Assembly (NCBI GenBank): GCA_017990795.1
Contig: JAGNNG010000038.1
Location: forward strand, 2,925-9,730
Source: Deltaproteobacteria bacterium
GTDB lineage: Bacteria > Myxococcota_A > Polyangia > Palsa-1104 > JAEUJZ01
DNA: 6,806 nt
Direction: 5' to 3'
Shown here: positions 1 to 6,181 of the stretch, in pieces
Numbering within the stretch: position 1 is the first letter of the stretch
Layout: each line of letters opens with the position of its first letter
Position numbers and translations under genes: made by a program
The notes under the pieces: generated by a model
What the model was told of the DNA's origin: nothing
What the model saw: the letters and a program-made list of their open reading frames with translations, nothing else
Databases searched by the model: none

Positions 1-341
1 CGTAGACCTTGCGACTGAAGGTGCGCGTGGACCTGATCCAAGATGGGCAGCGACTCTTTGCAGGGTCCGCACCAGGTCGCCCAAAAGTCGACCAGCACAG
101 GATGGCCACGCTCGGCGGTCAGGTGAAACTCACTGCCGGGGCCGGCGGCAGCATCGATGCGCCGCACTGAAAAGTCCAGGGCCTCGCGACCGCCTTTGGC
201 ATGACTGCGCCCGCTATTAGTGCGCGAGGGCAGCAGGTTAAACCCGACCAGCACCAGCAGCGCCGCCAGCAGCAAGCGACCGCACCAGCGCAGCAGCGCC
301 GAGCTTGGCTCAGAGGGAGATGTCTGTAGTTCTGTGCTCAT
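1..341 (-). CDS. TlpA/ResA-like membrane-anchored thioredoxin, partial (C-terminus beyond window)
   Basis: Only the first 113 complete codons are inside the window. The N-terminus has a short polar stretch, then a hydrophobic segment at about residues 20-38 (rich in Leu, Ala and Val) that should act as an uncleaved inner-membrane anchor or signal sequence. A thioredoxin-fold domain follows, with the family signature VDFWATWCGPCKESLPIL at residues 84-101; the active-site cysteines are C91 and C94. Family members reduce or exchange disulfides of extracytoplasmic proteins, for example in cytochrome c maturation or general periplasmic redox control; the substrate cannot be read from sequence. ATG at 341-339 is the chosen start because GGAG and AGG lie 11 and 5 nt upstream. 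The gene begins 19 nt after the stop of the membrane-protein gene at 361, so it is probably the third gene of a coaX operon. The fold assignment is secure; the specific role is not. Confidence 0.9.
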   Translation of the reverse strand, partial: MSTELQTSPSEPSSALLRWCGRLLLAALLVLVGFNLLPSRTNSGRSHAKGGREALDFSVRRIDAAAGPGSEFHLTAERGHPVLVDFWATWCGPCKESLPILDQVHAHLQSQGL

Positions 342-360
342 GCAAACCTGTTCTCCGACA
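342..360 (-). promoter_or_regulatory. Ribosome binding site for the TlpA-like gene
   Basis: The 19-nt gap between the upstream stop and the ATG at 341 contains, in mRNA sense, GGAGA (356-352) and AACAGG, whose AGG is at 349-347, 5 nt before the start codon. This is the clearest Shine-Dalgarno region in the window. It fixes the start of the thioredoxin gene and leaves no room for a separate promoter, which supports co-transcription. Confidence 0.55.
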
Positions 361-918
361 TCAGCTTTGGAGCTTCTGCAGCTCTTCGGACCGAGCAAGC
401 CGCGCCGCCAGCTGTCGCGCGGCCAGAAAACCAATCCCAGCGTAGCCCACCCAAACCAAAAGCGCTGCTAACTGAATCGCGGTGCGCAGTAGCTGGCCGG
501 GCTCTGTATGTATCAGATTAAGCAGCAGCGCCGACAGTACGTGCACAAATAACCAGCCCTGCCAGGCCTGCGCGCACAGGCCGAACGTCAGCGACGCGGG
601 CAGCAGGCGCTCATTTTTGCCGAGGAGCAGCGACATCACCACCGCCCCAAGCGAGATCCCAAGTAGATCCGGCAGGAGCGCGGTCAAGAGCGCCAGCACC
701 ATCCCGGGCAGCGCGCGTGGTCCATCAGCACTTAGGCGACTAAGCTGGTCGGCAACCAGCTGCGGCTGACTGGCCCCAAGTCGCGGCAACATCAGCAGCG
801 CTGCGTCGGACCAGCCACCTCGCCCACCGCTACACAGCAGCCGCGCCGCCCGTGCCGGGGCAAACACGGCGGCACCCAGGCGCTCGGCAAAGCCGGGTGG
901 GCGCGCGCGAGCGGTCAC
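361..918 (-). CDS. Small integral membrane protein of unknown function, translationally coupled to coaX
   Basis: The protein is 185 residues from a GTG start at 918-916. That start overlaps the coaX stop codon (GTGA, 4-nt overlap) and has AAAGG 9 nt upstream. A longer reading from 990 would run well into coaX and is unlikely. The N-terminal third (residues 1-68) is polar, with an Arg/Ala-rich start and a FAERLGAAVFAPARAARLL segment. Residues 69-168 are strongly hydrophobic: about 69-100, 107-137 and 145-168, consistent with three to five membrane spans. The charged C-terminus (RLARSEELQKLQS) is probably cytoplasmic. The layout of an amphipathic N-terminus before a helical bundle loosely recalls bacterial Yip1-like proteins, but I cannot recognise a family motif. 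Its position between coaX and a thioredoxin-like gene shows co-expression, not function. Confidence 0.75.
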   Translation of the reverse strand: MTARARPPGFAERLGAAVFAPARAARLLCSGGRGGWSDAALLMLPRLGASQPQLVADQLSRLSADGPRALPGMVLALLTALLPDLLGISLGAVVMSLLLGKNERLLPASLTFGLCAQAWQGWLFVHVLSALLLNLIHTEPGQLLRTAIQLAALLVWVGYAGIGFLAARQLAARLARSEELQKLQS

Positions 919-1820
919 GTCCGCAGGCCTTTGCGCAGCTCGCGCTCGTGGATGATGCGCAGACCGGTCAGGGTTAGAAACTCGTCGCACTCCTCGATGG
1001 TGCGGCTGTCACTGCCGAGGAGGCGCGCCAGCCCACCTGTGGCGATAACACGCACGGGAAAGTCCACTTCGGCACGCATGCGCTCGACGATGCCATCGAC
1101 TAGGCCGACGTAGCCGTAGACCAGCCCCGACTGCATGCTGCTGACGGTGTTTTTGCCGATGACCGAGCGAGGCCGCAATAACTCGACACGTGGCAGCTTG
1201 GCCGCAGCATGAAACAGCGCATCGGCAGAGATGCCAATTCCCGGCGCAATTGCCCCGCCCAGATACTCACCTTTGGGGGTTACGACATCAAAAGTCGTGG
1301 CGGTGCCAAAGTCGACCACGATACAGCCGGAGCGATAGCGCTCGTAAGCAGCGACGGCATTGATGATGCGGTCGGCCCCGACTTCGCGCGGGTTGTCATA
1401 CAGAATCGGCATGCCGGTGCGCGTGCCCGGCCCGACGACAACCGGGTCGATGTGAAGATAGCGTCGGAACAGCCGCTGAAACGCCGACAGCACCGGTGGC
1501 ACCACGGTCGCCAAGATGCCAGCCGAGATTCCTCGCTCGTGACGCTGCACCGATAGGGGCTGAAGCGGCGCGGACTCACCAGCCAGCGCCTGAACTGCTG
1601 CTCCTTCGGCTGCGATGGCTGTCGGGTCTGTGCTGGCACAAAATGGCACCCCGTGCAGCTGCAGCAGCGTGGCCAGGATCGCGGCGTACTCGTCTTCGGT
1701 TCTCGCCTTGCGCGTCTCGACCCGAAAGTGCGTGAGCAGACGGGGCGTGTCGCCGGCTACCGAGGTCTCAAAGATGCCAAAGACAATGTTGGTGTTGCCG
1801 ATATCGACCGCTAACAGCAT
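915..1820 (-). CDS. coaX: Type III pantothenate kinase (CoaX)
   Basis: CoaX phosphorylates pantothenate with ATP to 4'-phosphopantothenate, the first committed step of coenzyme A synthesis in the cytoplasm. It belongs to the ASKHA (actin/sugar kinase) fold; type III enzymes are known to need a monovalent cation and to resist CoA feedback. All family motifs are visible: DIGNTN (6-11) for phosphate binding, VVPP (106-109), GPGT (130-133), YDNP plus GADRI (141-152; D150 is the expected catalytic base), VDFGTATTF (169-177), GGAIAPGIG (188-196), IGKNT (221-225) and ATGGLA (260-265). At 301 residues it is longer than the usual ~255-260. The extra length sits between LLQLHG (52-57) and VVPP as an Ala/Ser/Pro-rich insertion at about 60-97, with no sign of a frameshift. 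ATG at 1820 gives the canonical N-terminus directly before DIGNTN, although no clear Shine-Dalgarno precedes it. It heads a tight three-gene unit. Confidence 0.97.
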   Translation of the reverse strand: MLLAVDIGNTNIVFGIFETSVAGDTPRLLTHFRVETRKARTEDEYAAILATLLQLHGVPFCASTDPTAIAAEGAAVQALAGESAPLQPLSVQRHERGISAGILATVVPPVLSAFQRLFRRYLHIDPVVVGPGTRTGMPILYDNPREVGADRIINAVAAYERYRSGCIVVDFGTATTFDVVTPKGEYLGGAIAPGIGISADALFHAAAKLPRVELLRPRSVIGKNTVSSMQSGLVYGYVGLVDGIVERMRAEVDFPVRVIATGGLARLLGSDSRTIEECDEFLTLTGLRIIHERELRKGLRT

Positions 1821-1843
1821 GGGGCCTAGCTTAATCCGAGACT

Positions 1844-1865
1844 GCGGCGGTAGCTAGACCGCTGC
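1844..1865 (-). promoter_or_regulatory. Small imperfect hairpin in the coaX leader
   Basis: The 94-nt gap between gene 4 (stop at 1915) and coaX (start at 1820) holds an inverted repeat, GCGGT/ACCGC, with a 6-nt loop (arms 1858-1862 and 1847-1851). An outer GC/GC pair beyond one A-C mismatch extends it. It ends 23 nt before the coaX ATG. No T-run follows, so it is not a standard intrinsic terminator. I see no convincing promoter boxes in this gap. It may be a chance structure. Confidence 0.2.
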
Positions 1866-1914
1866 GACTGCACGCGATGCCCGGCCCCCGAGAGCTTGCA
1901 CTTGACGCTGGCTG

Positions 1915-4065
1915 CTAGTGACGACTGTCGCCGGGCGCCCACTCCAGACCGAGGCTGAAGTAGTAGCGACCAAACACGTCCTGACCACCAGCACCCAGAC
2001 CGCCGCGCACGCCCGTCAGCACGTTCCACGGTCCCAGCTGCAGTCGCAGACCACCACCCAGGGCCGCTCCCGTCTGTGCCGCCCCAGAAATCCCAACCGC
2101 GGCATCTAGCTGCGCCAGAAGGCCAAGTTTCCAGAATCGGTATTCGGCACCGTAGCCCATCGTCCAGCGCAGCTGCGTGGACGGCACGTTGACCGTCGTC
2201 GTCAGTCCCTGCGTCGTCTGCAGCCCAAGCGGACCTACTAGCGCCGCCAGACCCAGCGCCGGATCAATCGTCACCGGACGCATGCGCACGCCATTTGAGT
2301 CATTGAACGTTCGCGTCGGAAGCTGCAGCCGCAGCATCGGTACCAGCAACAGGTGCCGCTCAAACGCCGACACCGCCACTACTTTGGCGCCCAGCGACAT
2401 ATCGGACAACGCGACGGTGTTGTCGTCCTTGGCGCCTTCATACAGCGAGCTGTAATACAGCAGCGGCAGGTTGGCCTCGATCGACAGGCGGTCTTTGAGC
2501 AGCGATAGCTCACCGCCGAGATCGAAGCGAAAGACGTTGGCCGTCTTGGCAGTCAGCGTCGAGCCGAAGCCCAAAAGACCGTACACGCGCGTCCGCGGCG
2601 TCACAGAGCGACCCGGGAAGCCCGCGGAATAGACCGGTACCGGCACTTCGATCGGCTCGATTTGCGGCTCTAGATACGCTGGGGGCGGGGGCGGCGGCTG
2701 CGATACCGACACCAACAGCTCTGACTGGGCATCAGCTAGGCTGAGCTTGAGTCGATGCTCACCCGGGCCCAGGGTCACACCGCGCTCATTGCGACAGTCG
2801 AGCGGCAGGCCGCCATCCACCGAGAGCTGCAGAGGCAGACCCGCGCCAGAGGCCTGAATCACCGCCGACTCAGCGCGCACCAGCATCATCTGCACGCCAC
2901 CAGTAGCGCCGCCGTCTTGCACTGGGACACCGACGACGCTGGCATTGCTGCGCAGCGTGATGACATAAAACGAGCGCACCGGCGACGGTGGGCCAACCAG
3001 CCGCTCGGCGTCGAGCGCACTGACCCGCGCAAAGTATTGACCTGGCGAAAGCTGTGACTTTAGCGGCGGCGCCGGGATCTCCCCGCCAGCCTTGCGATCA
3101 TTGAAGGCGGCATCGCGGGCGATCTCGACGCTGTAGTTCGCCGCACCAGCGACTGGCGCGAAGTCGACCACGACCTCACCTTTGGGCTGCGACTCCAGCA
3201 GACCGCCGACAGCGATGACCAAAAATGGCTTGGTGGCTTCGTCCGCAGCCGGTGCCTGACCTTTGCCTGACCACAGCGGTGCCGTCGGCAAGTCCTTGGG
3301 CTGCTGCGCCGCTTGGCCTTGCAAGATCAGCGTGCCCTGCCCGGCGCGAATGGTGATCATCGTCCCCATCGAGCGCACCGACACCGAGCCCTGATACACC
3401 GACACCATCGAGCGCTGCTTGCCGTCCGCGTCGATGCGCGCGCCACCTGACAGCTTCACCTCTCCAGTCGGCATCTTGACGGTGAGCGGCGCGGCGGGCT
3501 TGGCACCCTCTTTGGTCTCCGCCATGCCTGCACGCAGCGTCCCGTCGACCAGTTGCACCTCGCCACCGCCGGTCTTGCCAGCACGCGGCAGGTTTTTAAT
3601 CACCATCGTCGAGTTCGGATCGAGCTGCAGCTTGACCTTGTTTTCGACATTGACCTCGGCACCACCAGTGCTGCTGGTCTCGATGCGCATCTTCTTGTCG
3701 ATGGGCTGACCGGGCAGCGCTTCCATCCAGCCGCCCTTGGTCTTGGTGCGCACCGCTGGACCTACGTAGGACAACCGCGGCAGGTCCGACGCTGCCTTCT
3801 TAGCGGCTCCCGTCTTTTGCGGCAGCGGCGGCGTCTGCACCAGCATCCCAGCGAGCAGCGGCTTGCCACACAGTCCGGGATTTTTGGCCTGTAAAAAGGC
3901 CAGAGCACTGGGATTGGACCCGTACACTCGCTTGGCTAGCTTGGTGCAGTCTTCACCGGGCTCGCTGCGAGTCGTTGCTGACGCTGACTGACCTAACGCC
4001 ACCGAAGGTGCAGCCAGCCCACACAGCCAAAGGGGAACTACAGCAGCGACGAGCGTTCTGCGCAT
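1915..4065 (-). CDS. Secreted LysM-like / FecR-domain protein with C-terminal outer-membrane beta-barrel
   Basis: The protein is 716 residues from ATG 4065. That start is chosen because it begins a clean signal peptide: MRRT, a hydrophobic core, then SVALG with cleavage near residue 25. An in-frame GTG at 4137 (AGGGG about 8 nt upstream) and one at 4071 are alternatives, but the former would bury the signal behind 24 residues. Domains in order: LysM-like 36-78 (PGEDCTKLAKRVYG ... NPGLCGKPLLAGMLVQTP, expected to bind peptidoglycan, cysteines 40 and 66); FecR-like beta-rich domain about 106-247 (VQLVDGTLRAG, TVKMPTGEVKLSGG, VSVYQGSVSV, IRAGQGTLI); fibronectin-III-like segment about 295-368 (FAPVAGAANYSVEIARD ... 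GQYFARVSALD); six prolines at 457-462; then about 220 residues of alternating beta-strand pattern rich in Gly and aromatics (492-712), probably an outer-membrane barrel. Function unknown; a peptidoglycan-to-outer-membrane scaffold is plausible. It lies downstream of the polysaccharide export pair, possibly under its own promoter. Confidence 0.85.
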   Translation of the reverse strand: MRRTLVAAVVPLWLCGLAAPSVALGQSASATTRSEPGEDCTKLAKRVYGSNPSALAFLQAKNPGLCGKPLLAGMLVQTPPLPQKTGAAKKAASDLPRLSYVGPAVRTKTKGGWMEALPGQPIDKKMRIETSSTGGAEVNVENKVKLQLDPNSTMVIKNLPRAGKTGGGEVQLVDGTLRAGMAETKEGAKPAAPLTVKMPTGEVKLSGGARIDADGKQRSMVSVYQGSVSVRSMGTMITIRAGQGTLILQGQAAQQPKDLPTAPLWSGKGQAPAADEATKPFLVIAVGGLLESQPKGEVVVDFAPVAGAANYSVEIARDAAFNDRKAGGEIPAPPLKSQLSPGQYFARVSALDAERLVGPPSPVRSFYVITLRSNASVVGVPVQDGGATGGVQMMLVRAESAVIQASGAGLPLQLSVDGGLPLDCRNERGVTLGPGEHRLKLSLADAQSELLVSVSQPPPPPPAYLEPQIEPIEVPVPVYSAGFPGRSVTPRTRVYGLLGFGSTLTAKTANVFRFDLGGELSLLKDRLSIEANLPLLYYSSLYEGAKDDNTVALSDMSLGAKVVAVSAFERHLLLVPMLRLQLPTRTFNDSNGVRMRPVTIDPALGLAALVGPLGLQTTQGLTTTVNVPSTQLRWTMGYGAEYRFWKLGLLAQLDAAVGISGAAQTGAALGGGLRLQLGPWNVLTGVRGGLGAGGQDVFGRYYFSLGLEWAPGDSRH

Positions 4066-4072
4066 TGCCACG

Positions 4073-4102
4073 ATTATAACGGCTTTTGTACTTTTTTGTT
4101 GA
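4073..4102 (-). promoter_or_regulatory. Candidate sigma70-type promoter, possibly giving a leaderless mRNA
   Basis: In transcription sense there is a perfect -10 box, TATAAT, at 4078-4073. A -35-like TCAACA (4 of 6 matches to TTGACA) lies at 4102-4097, with an 18-nt spacer. The surroundings are A-rich, which stands out in this GC-rich window. Only 7 nt (CGTGGCA) separate the -10 box from the ATG at 4065, so transcription would begin at or next to the start codon. That agrees with the lack of a Shine-Dalgarno before this ATG. Confidence 0.45.
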
Positions 4103-4106
4103 GTGG

Positions 4107-4114
4107 TTAACCGC
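4107..4114. repeat. Perfect 8-bp palindrome GGTTAACC upstream of the promoter
   Basis: GGTTAACC lies just upstream of the -35-like element. Its position would suit a small regulator half-site pair, but 8-bp palindromes occur by chance and no second copy is seen nearby. Confidence 0.2.
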
Positions 4115-4132
4115 CGAGGCGCAACAGCGGTC

Positions 4133-4184
4133 GCCACCCCGACCAGCCCCTGGGGGGCATTCGCTGTTAAAAGCGGGTGGCTGG
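4133..4184. repeat. Nested and alternative inverted repeats after the OPX gene
   Basis: Directly after the OPX stop codon two inverted repeats compete. One is 7 bp (GCCACCC/GGGTGGC, arms 4175-4181 and 4133-4139); the other is 6 bp (CCAGCC/GGCTGG, arms 4179-4184 and 4143-4148). They share bases and cannot form together. A small 4-bp CGCT/AGCG hairpin sits in the middle (4162-4175). No T-run follows in transcription sense, so this is not a classic intrinsic terminator. It could weaken read-through from the export genes into the FecR gene. Evidence is weak. Confidence 0.2.
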
Positions 4185-4185
4185 C

Positions 4186-4767
4186 TTAGAAAATTCGCTC
4201 GGGCACAAAGATCTCGTCGCCGGGCAGCAGGTAAAAAGTCAGGGTGCCTTCGGCCACGGCTTTTAGGTTTACGTCCGAGGTCTCGGTCTTGCCGTCGCGT
4301 AGCCGCGTCACTCGTGCCCGCTCCCGCGCCGCCATCGTCGTTAGACCACCGACGACACTAATCGCCTGCGCGATGGTCATCGACTCGACATAGTTGATGG
4401 TCCCGGGATTCCGCACCTGGCCATAGAGGGTGATTTTTTTGCTGTTCACCTCTTTGACAAAGACGTTTACCTGCGGGTGCTTTAGGTAGCTAAGCAGGCG
4501 GCGCTGGATCTCTTCACCGACGAGTGGCGCCGTTCGACCGCGCACGACGACGTTGCCAATCAGCGGAAAGTCGATGCTGCCGTCGTTAGAGACGCGATAC
4601 GTGCTGGTCAGCTCGGGCTCGCCGTAGACGCGGACCTCGAACACGTCGGCGGGGCCCAGGCTCATATCGACCGCTGGAGGTCGCTCGGAGGACCGCACCA
4701 CCGTCGCTTTTGGCCCCGAAAAACAGCCCAGCGAAAGCAGTAGCGCAAGTAGCAGCGGTCTTTTCAT
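4186..4767 (-). CDS. Short outer-membrane polysaccharide export (OPX) lipoprotein, Wza/EpsY-like
   Basis: The protein is 193 residues from ATG 4767, the start that gives a signal peptide ending in LLLSLGC. Cysteine 15 is the probable lipidation site, although Leu at -2 and Ser at -3 make the lipobox imperfect. A longer reading from 5049 has no signal and overlaps the porin gene. The Poly_export domain spans about 37-106 (LGPADVFEVRVYGEPEL, YRVSNDGSIDFPLIGNV, HPQVNVFVKE). One SLBB domain spans about 112-160 (ITLYGQVRNPGTINYVESM, QAISVVGG). The protein ends at LLPGDEIFVPERIF, so the C-terminal amphipathic helix with which E. coli Wza (about 380 residues) crosses the outer membrane is absent. 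Short OPX proteins of this kind are known to work with a separate beta-barrel porin; the gene 13 nt upstream encodes one. It should form the periplasmic part of a polysaccharide conduit. The substrate and synthesis machinery are not in the window. Confidence 0.93.
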   Translation of the reverse strand: MKRPLLLALLLSLGCFSGPKATVVRSSERPPAVDMSLGPADVFEVRVYGEPELTSTYRVSNDGSIDFPLIGNVVVRGRTAPLVGEEIQRRLLSYLKHPQVNVFVKEVNSKKITLYGQVRNPGTINYVESMTIAQAISVVGGLTTMAARERARVTRLRDGKTETSDVNLKAVAEGTLTFYLLPGDEIFVPERIF

Positions 4768-4780
4768 CGCCAGCAGACCG

Positions 4781-6181
4781 TCAGTAAGCCAGGTCGACCT
4801 TGAACAGCAGCACATGCTTGACAAAGGCAGCGTCGAGGCGCGTGCCAGCTCCGTCGACAAAGCCAAAGTCCGTGATGTCATCGAGGACACTATAGCTGAT
4901 GCCGGTCTCAAGCCACGACAGCGGTCGATAGGTTGCCTCGGCATTGAAGCTGACCAGCACGTCGCTGCGCGAGGTGGCTCCATTTTTGTAGGCGCGATAG
5001 TACAGGGTCTGCGGCGGCACCAGCGGCCCGTACTGACGCAGATACACATCCAGCCCAGAGCGCACCGTCAAGCTGCGCCACAGGTTCTGCTCGTAGTGCA
5101 GGTACAGATGGTCGTCGCGCAGATACGTCGCATAGATCGAGTCAAAAAAGTCGCGCGCCCAGCCAGCCGACAGTCGCAACTTGGTCGACAAGAGGAGCCG
5201 CGCCTCCAGCCCACCGACGAAGTTATTGTAGCGCGCCCCGTCGGTCCCGCCCACCAGCTGCACAGCATCAAGACCGTAGTGCAAGCTGTTGCCATAGCCC
5301 AGATACAGCGACGCGCCCAGCCATGAGGTCAGCAGGCTCTGCACGCCAGCGACGATACGCAGCGGCACCGAAGCTGGCACAGCCGCGCCCAAGCCGTAAA
5401 AACTTACGTACGAGGACCGCACTTCCAGCTTCACCAGCGTCTCGGGCAGCACGCGCAGCGAGCCGTACAGGTTCACGTCGTTAGACAGCGCCCGCCCCGC
5501 CGACAGATCCGACTGGATGTAGTGGTCGACGCGAAACGACTCACCAAGGCCAATCTCAAGCGGTCCGTTGCGTGGACGAAACGTGCCGAGCAGGCCGATG
5601 CGGTTGTAGATACGCGGCGCAAAAGTCTGGCTGCTGGCAATCTCCAGGTTGCGCGCGTCGTTGGTGACTAAGAAGTTGTTGTAGATGCGCAGCGACAGCG
5701 GATCGCCGGGCTTGATCTGTAGGTCAGCGTCGCTGCTGGCGTTAAACTGCTGCGTCGTCCCCACGCGAAAGTCGCGCGAGAAAAACTGCCGATACTCGAC
5801 TCCAGCGCCAAATCGAAACACCAGCTTGGGCCGCGCGTCCGGGTTTTCCACCCCATCGATGTTGAGTCGCTGCGGCGACAGCGTCGCCACGTCAATGTGA
5901 GCGCGCAGCCGCAGCACCCCGGCATCCCCGGCGGTACGCGACATCAAGACGTTGCTGTCGTAACCCAGCTCGGTCGCGAGCCCCGGATGCAGCACCAGCC
6001 CGTCGCCCAGCACCTTAAAGCCTGGCCCTTCGCGGAATAGCGTCGGGCTGTAGGTCTCAAATGGACCGTAGCTGACGTACTGCGCCCGCGCCTCGCCCGG
6101 ACTCGCCACAGAAGCGGCAGCAGCGGCGGCAACACCCAGCGCCAGCGCGCTTAGGCGATTAGCGCGACGGTCGGAACGCAC
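4781..6181 (-). CDS. Outer-membrane beta-barrel, probable polysaccharide export porin (EpsX/Wzp-like)
   Basis: The protein is 466 residues with a signal peptide (RRANR n-region, Ala-rich core, cleavage near ARA|Q at residue 33). The mature ~433 residues have alternating hydrophobic strands, abundant Tyr, Gly, Arg and Asp, and the terminal strand LLFKVDLAY ends in an aromatic residue as outer-membrane barrels do. The early HPGLATELGYDSNVLM segment (65-80) resembles the first strands of myxobacterial EpsX-type porins. Size suits a barrel of roughly 16-18 strands, but I did not predict strands formally. The start is GTG at 6181; an in-frame TAG lies about 30 nt upstream with no other usual start between. 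There is no clear Shine-Dalgarno, and the gene overlaps the upstream coiled-coil gene by 23 nt, so translation is probably coupled. With the OPX lipoprotein 13 nt downstream, the likely role is outer-membrane passage of a secreted polysaccharide. Confidence 0.88.
   Translation of the reverse strand: MRSDRRANRLSALALGVAAAAAASVASPGEARAQYVSYGPFETYSPTLFREGPGFKVLGDGLVLHPGLATELGYDSNVLMSRTAGDAGVLRLRAHIDVATLSPQRLNIDGVENPDARPKLVFRFGAGVEYRQFFSRDFRVGTTQQFNASSDADLQIKPGDPLSLRIYNNFLVTNDARNLEIASSQTFAPRIYNRIGLLGTFRPRNGPLEIGLGESFRVDHYIQSDLSAGRALSNDVNLYGSLRVLPETLVKLEVRSSYVSFYGLGAAVPASVPLRIVAGVQSLLTSWLGASLYLGYGNSLHYGLDAVQLVGGTDGARYNNFVGGLEARLLLSTKLRLSAGWARDFFDSIYATYLRDDHLYLHYEQNLWRSLTVRSGLDVYLRQYGPLVPPQTLYYRAYKNGATSRSDVLVSFNAEATYRPLSWLETGISYSVLDDITDFGFVDGAGTRLDAAFVKHVLLFKVDLAY

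Noticed and set aside
241..304. CAG/GCC-rich repeat-like stretch
   Set aside because: It is the complement of Leu and Ala codons in the membrane anchor of the thioredoxin-like protein, not a true tandem repeat.
919..990. Extension of the small membrane-protein gene to a start at 990
   Set aside because: It would run through the coaX C-terminus; the GTG at 918 with 4-nt overlap and AAAGG upstream is a better start.
1280..1639. Second minus-strand frame inside coaX
   Set aside because: It is an Arg/Ser/Cys-rich shadow of coaX, whose own frame contains every kinase motif.
2681..2697. G-rich run on the plus strand, possible G-quadruplex
   Set aside because: It is the complement of the proline codons in the linker of the FecR protein, and only two long G tracts are present.
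1915..4065. FecR gene as a classical anti-sigma regulator
   Set aside because: No sigma factor gene lies next to it, and it has no cytoplasmic anti-sigma segment or inner-membrane helix beyond the signal peptide.
4768..5049. Upstream extension of the OPX gene to a start at 5049
   Set aside because: It would overlap the porin gene by about 270 nt and place the lipoprotein signal peptide in mid-protein; the added residues are Cys/Arg/Ser-rich out-of-frame sequence.
4814..5326. Plus-strand open frame of 170 codons opposite the porin gene
   Set aside because: Its product is Gln/Arg-rich with no domain, while the minus-strand frame gives a consistent outer-membrane barrel with a signal peptide and aromatic terminus.
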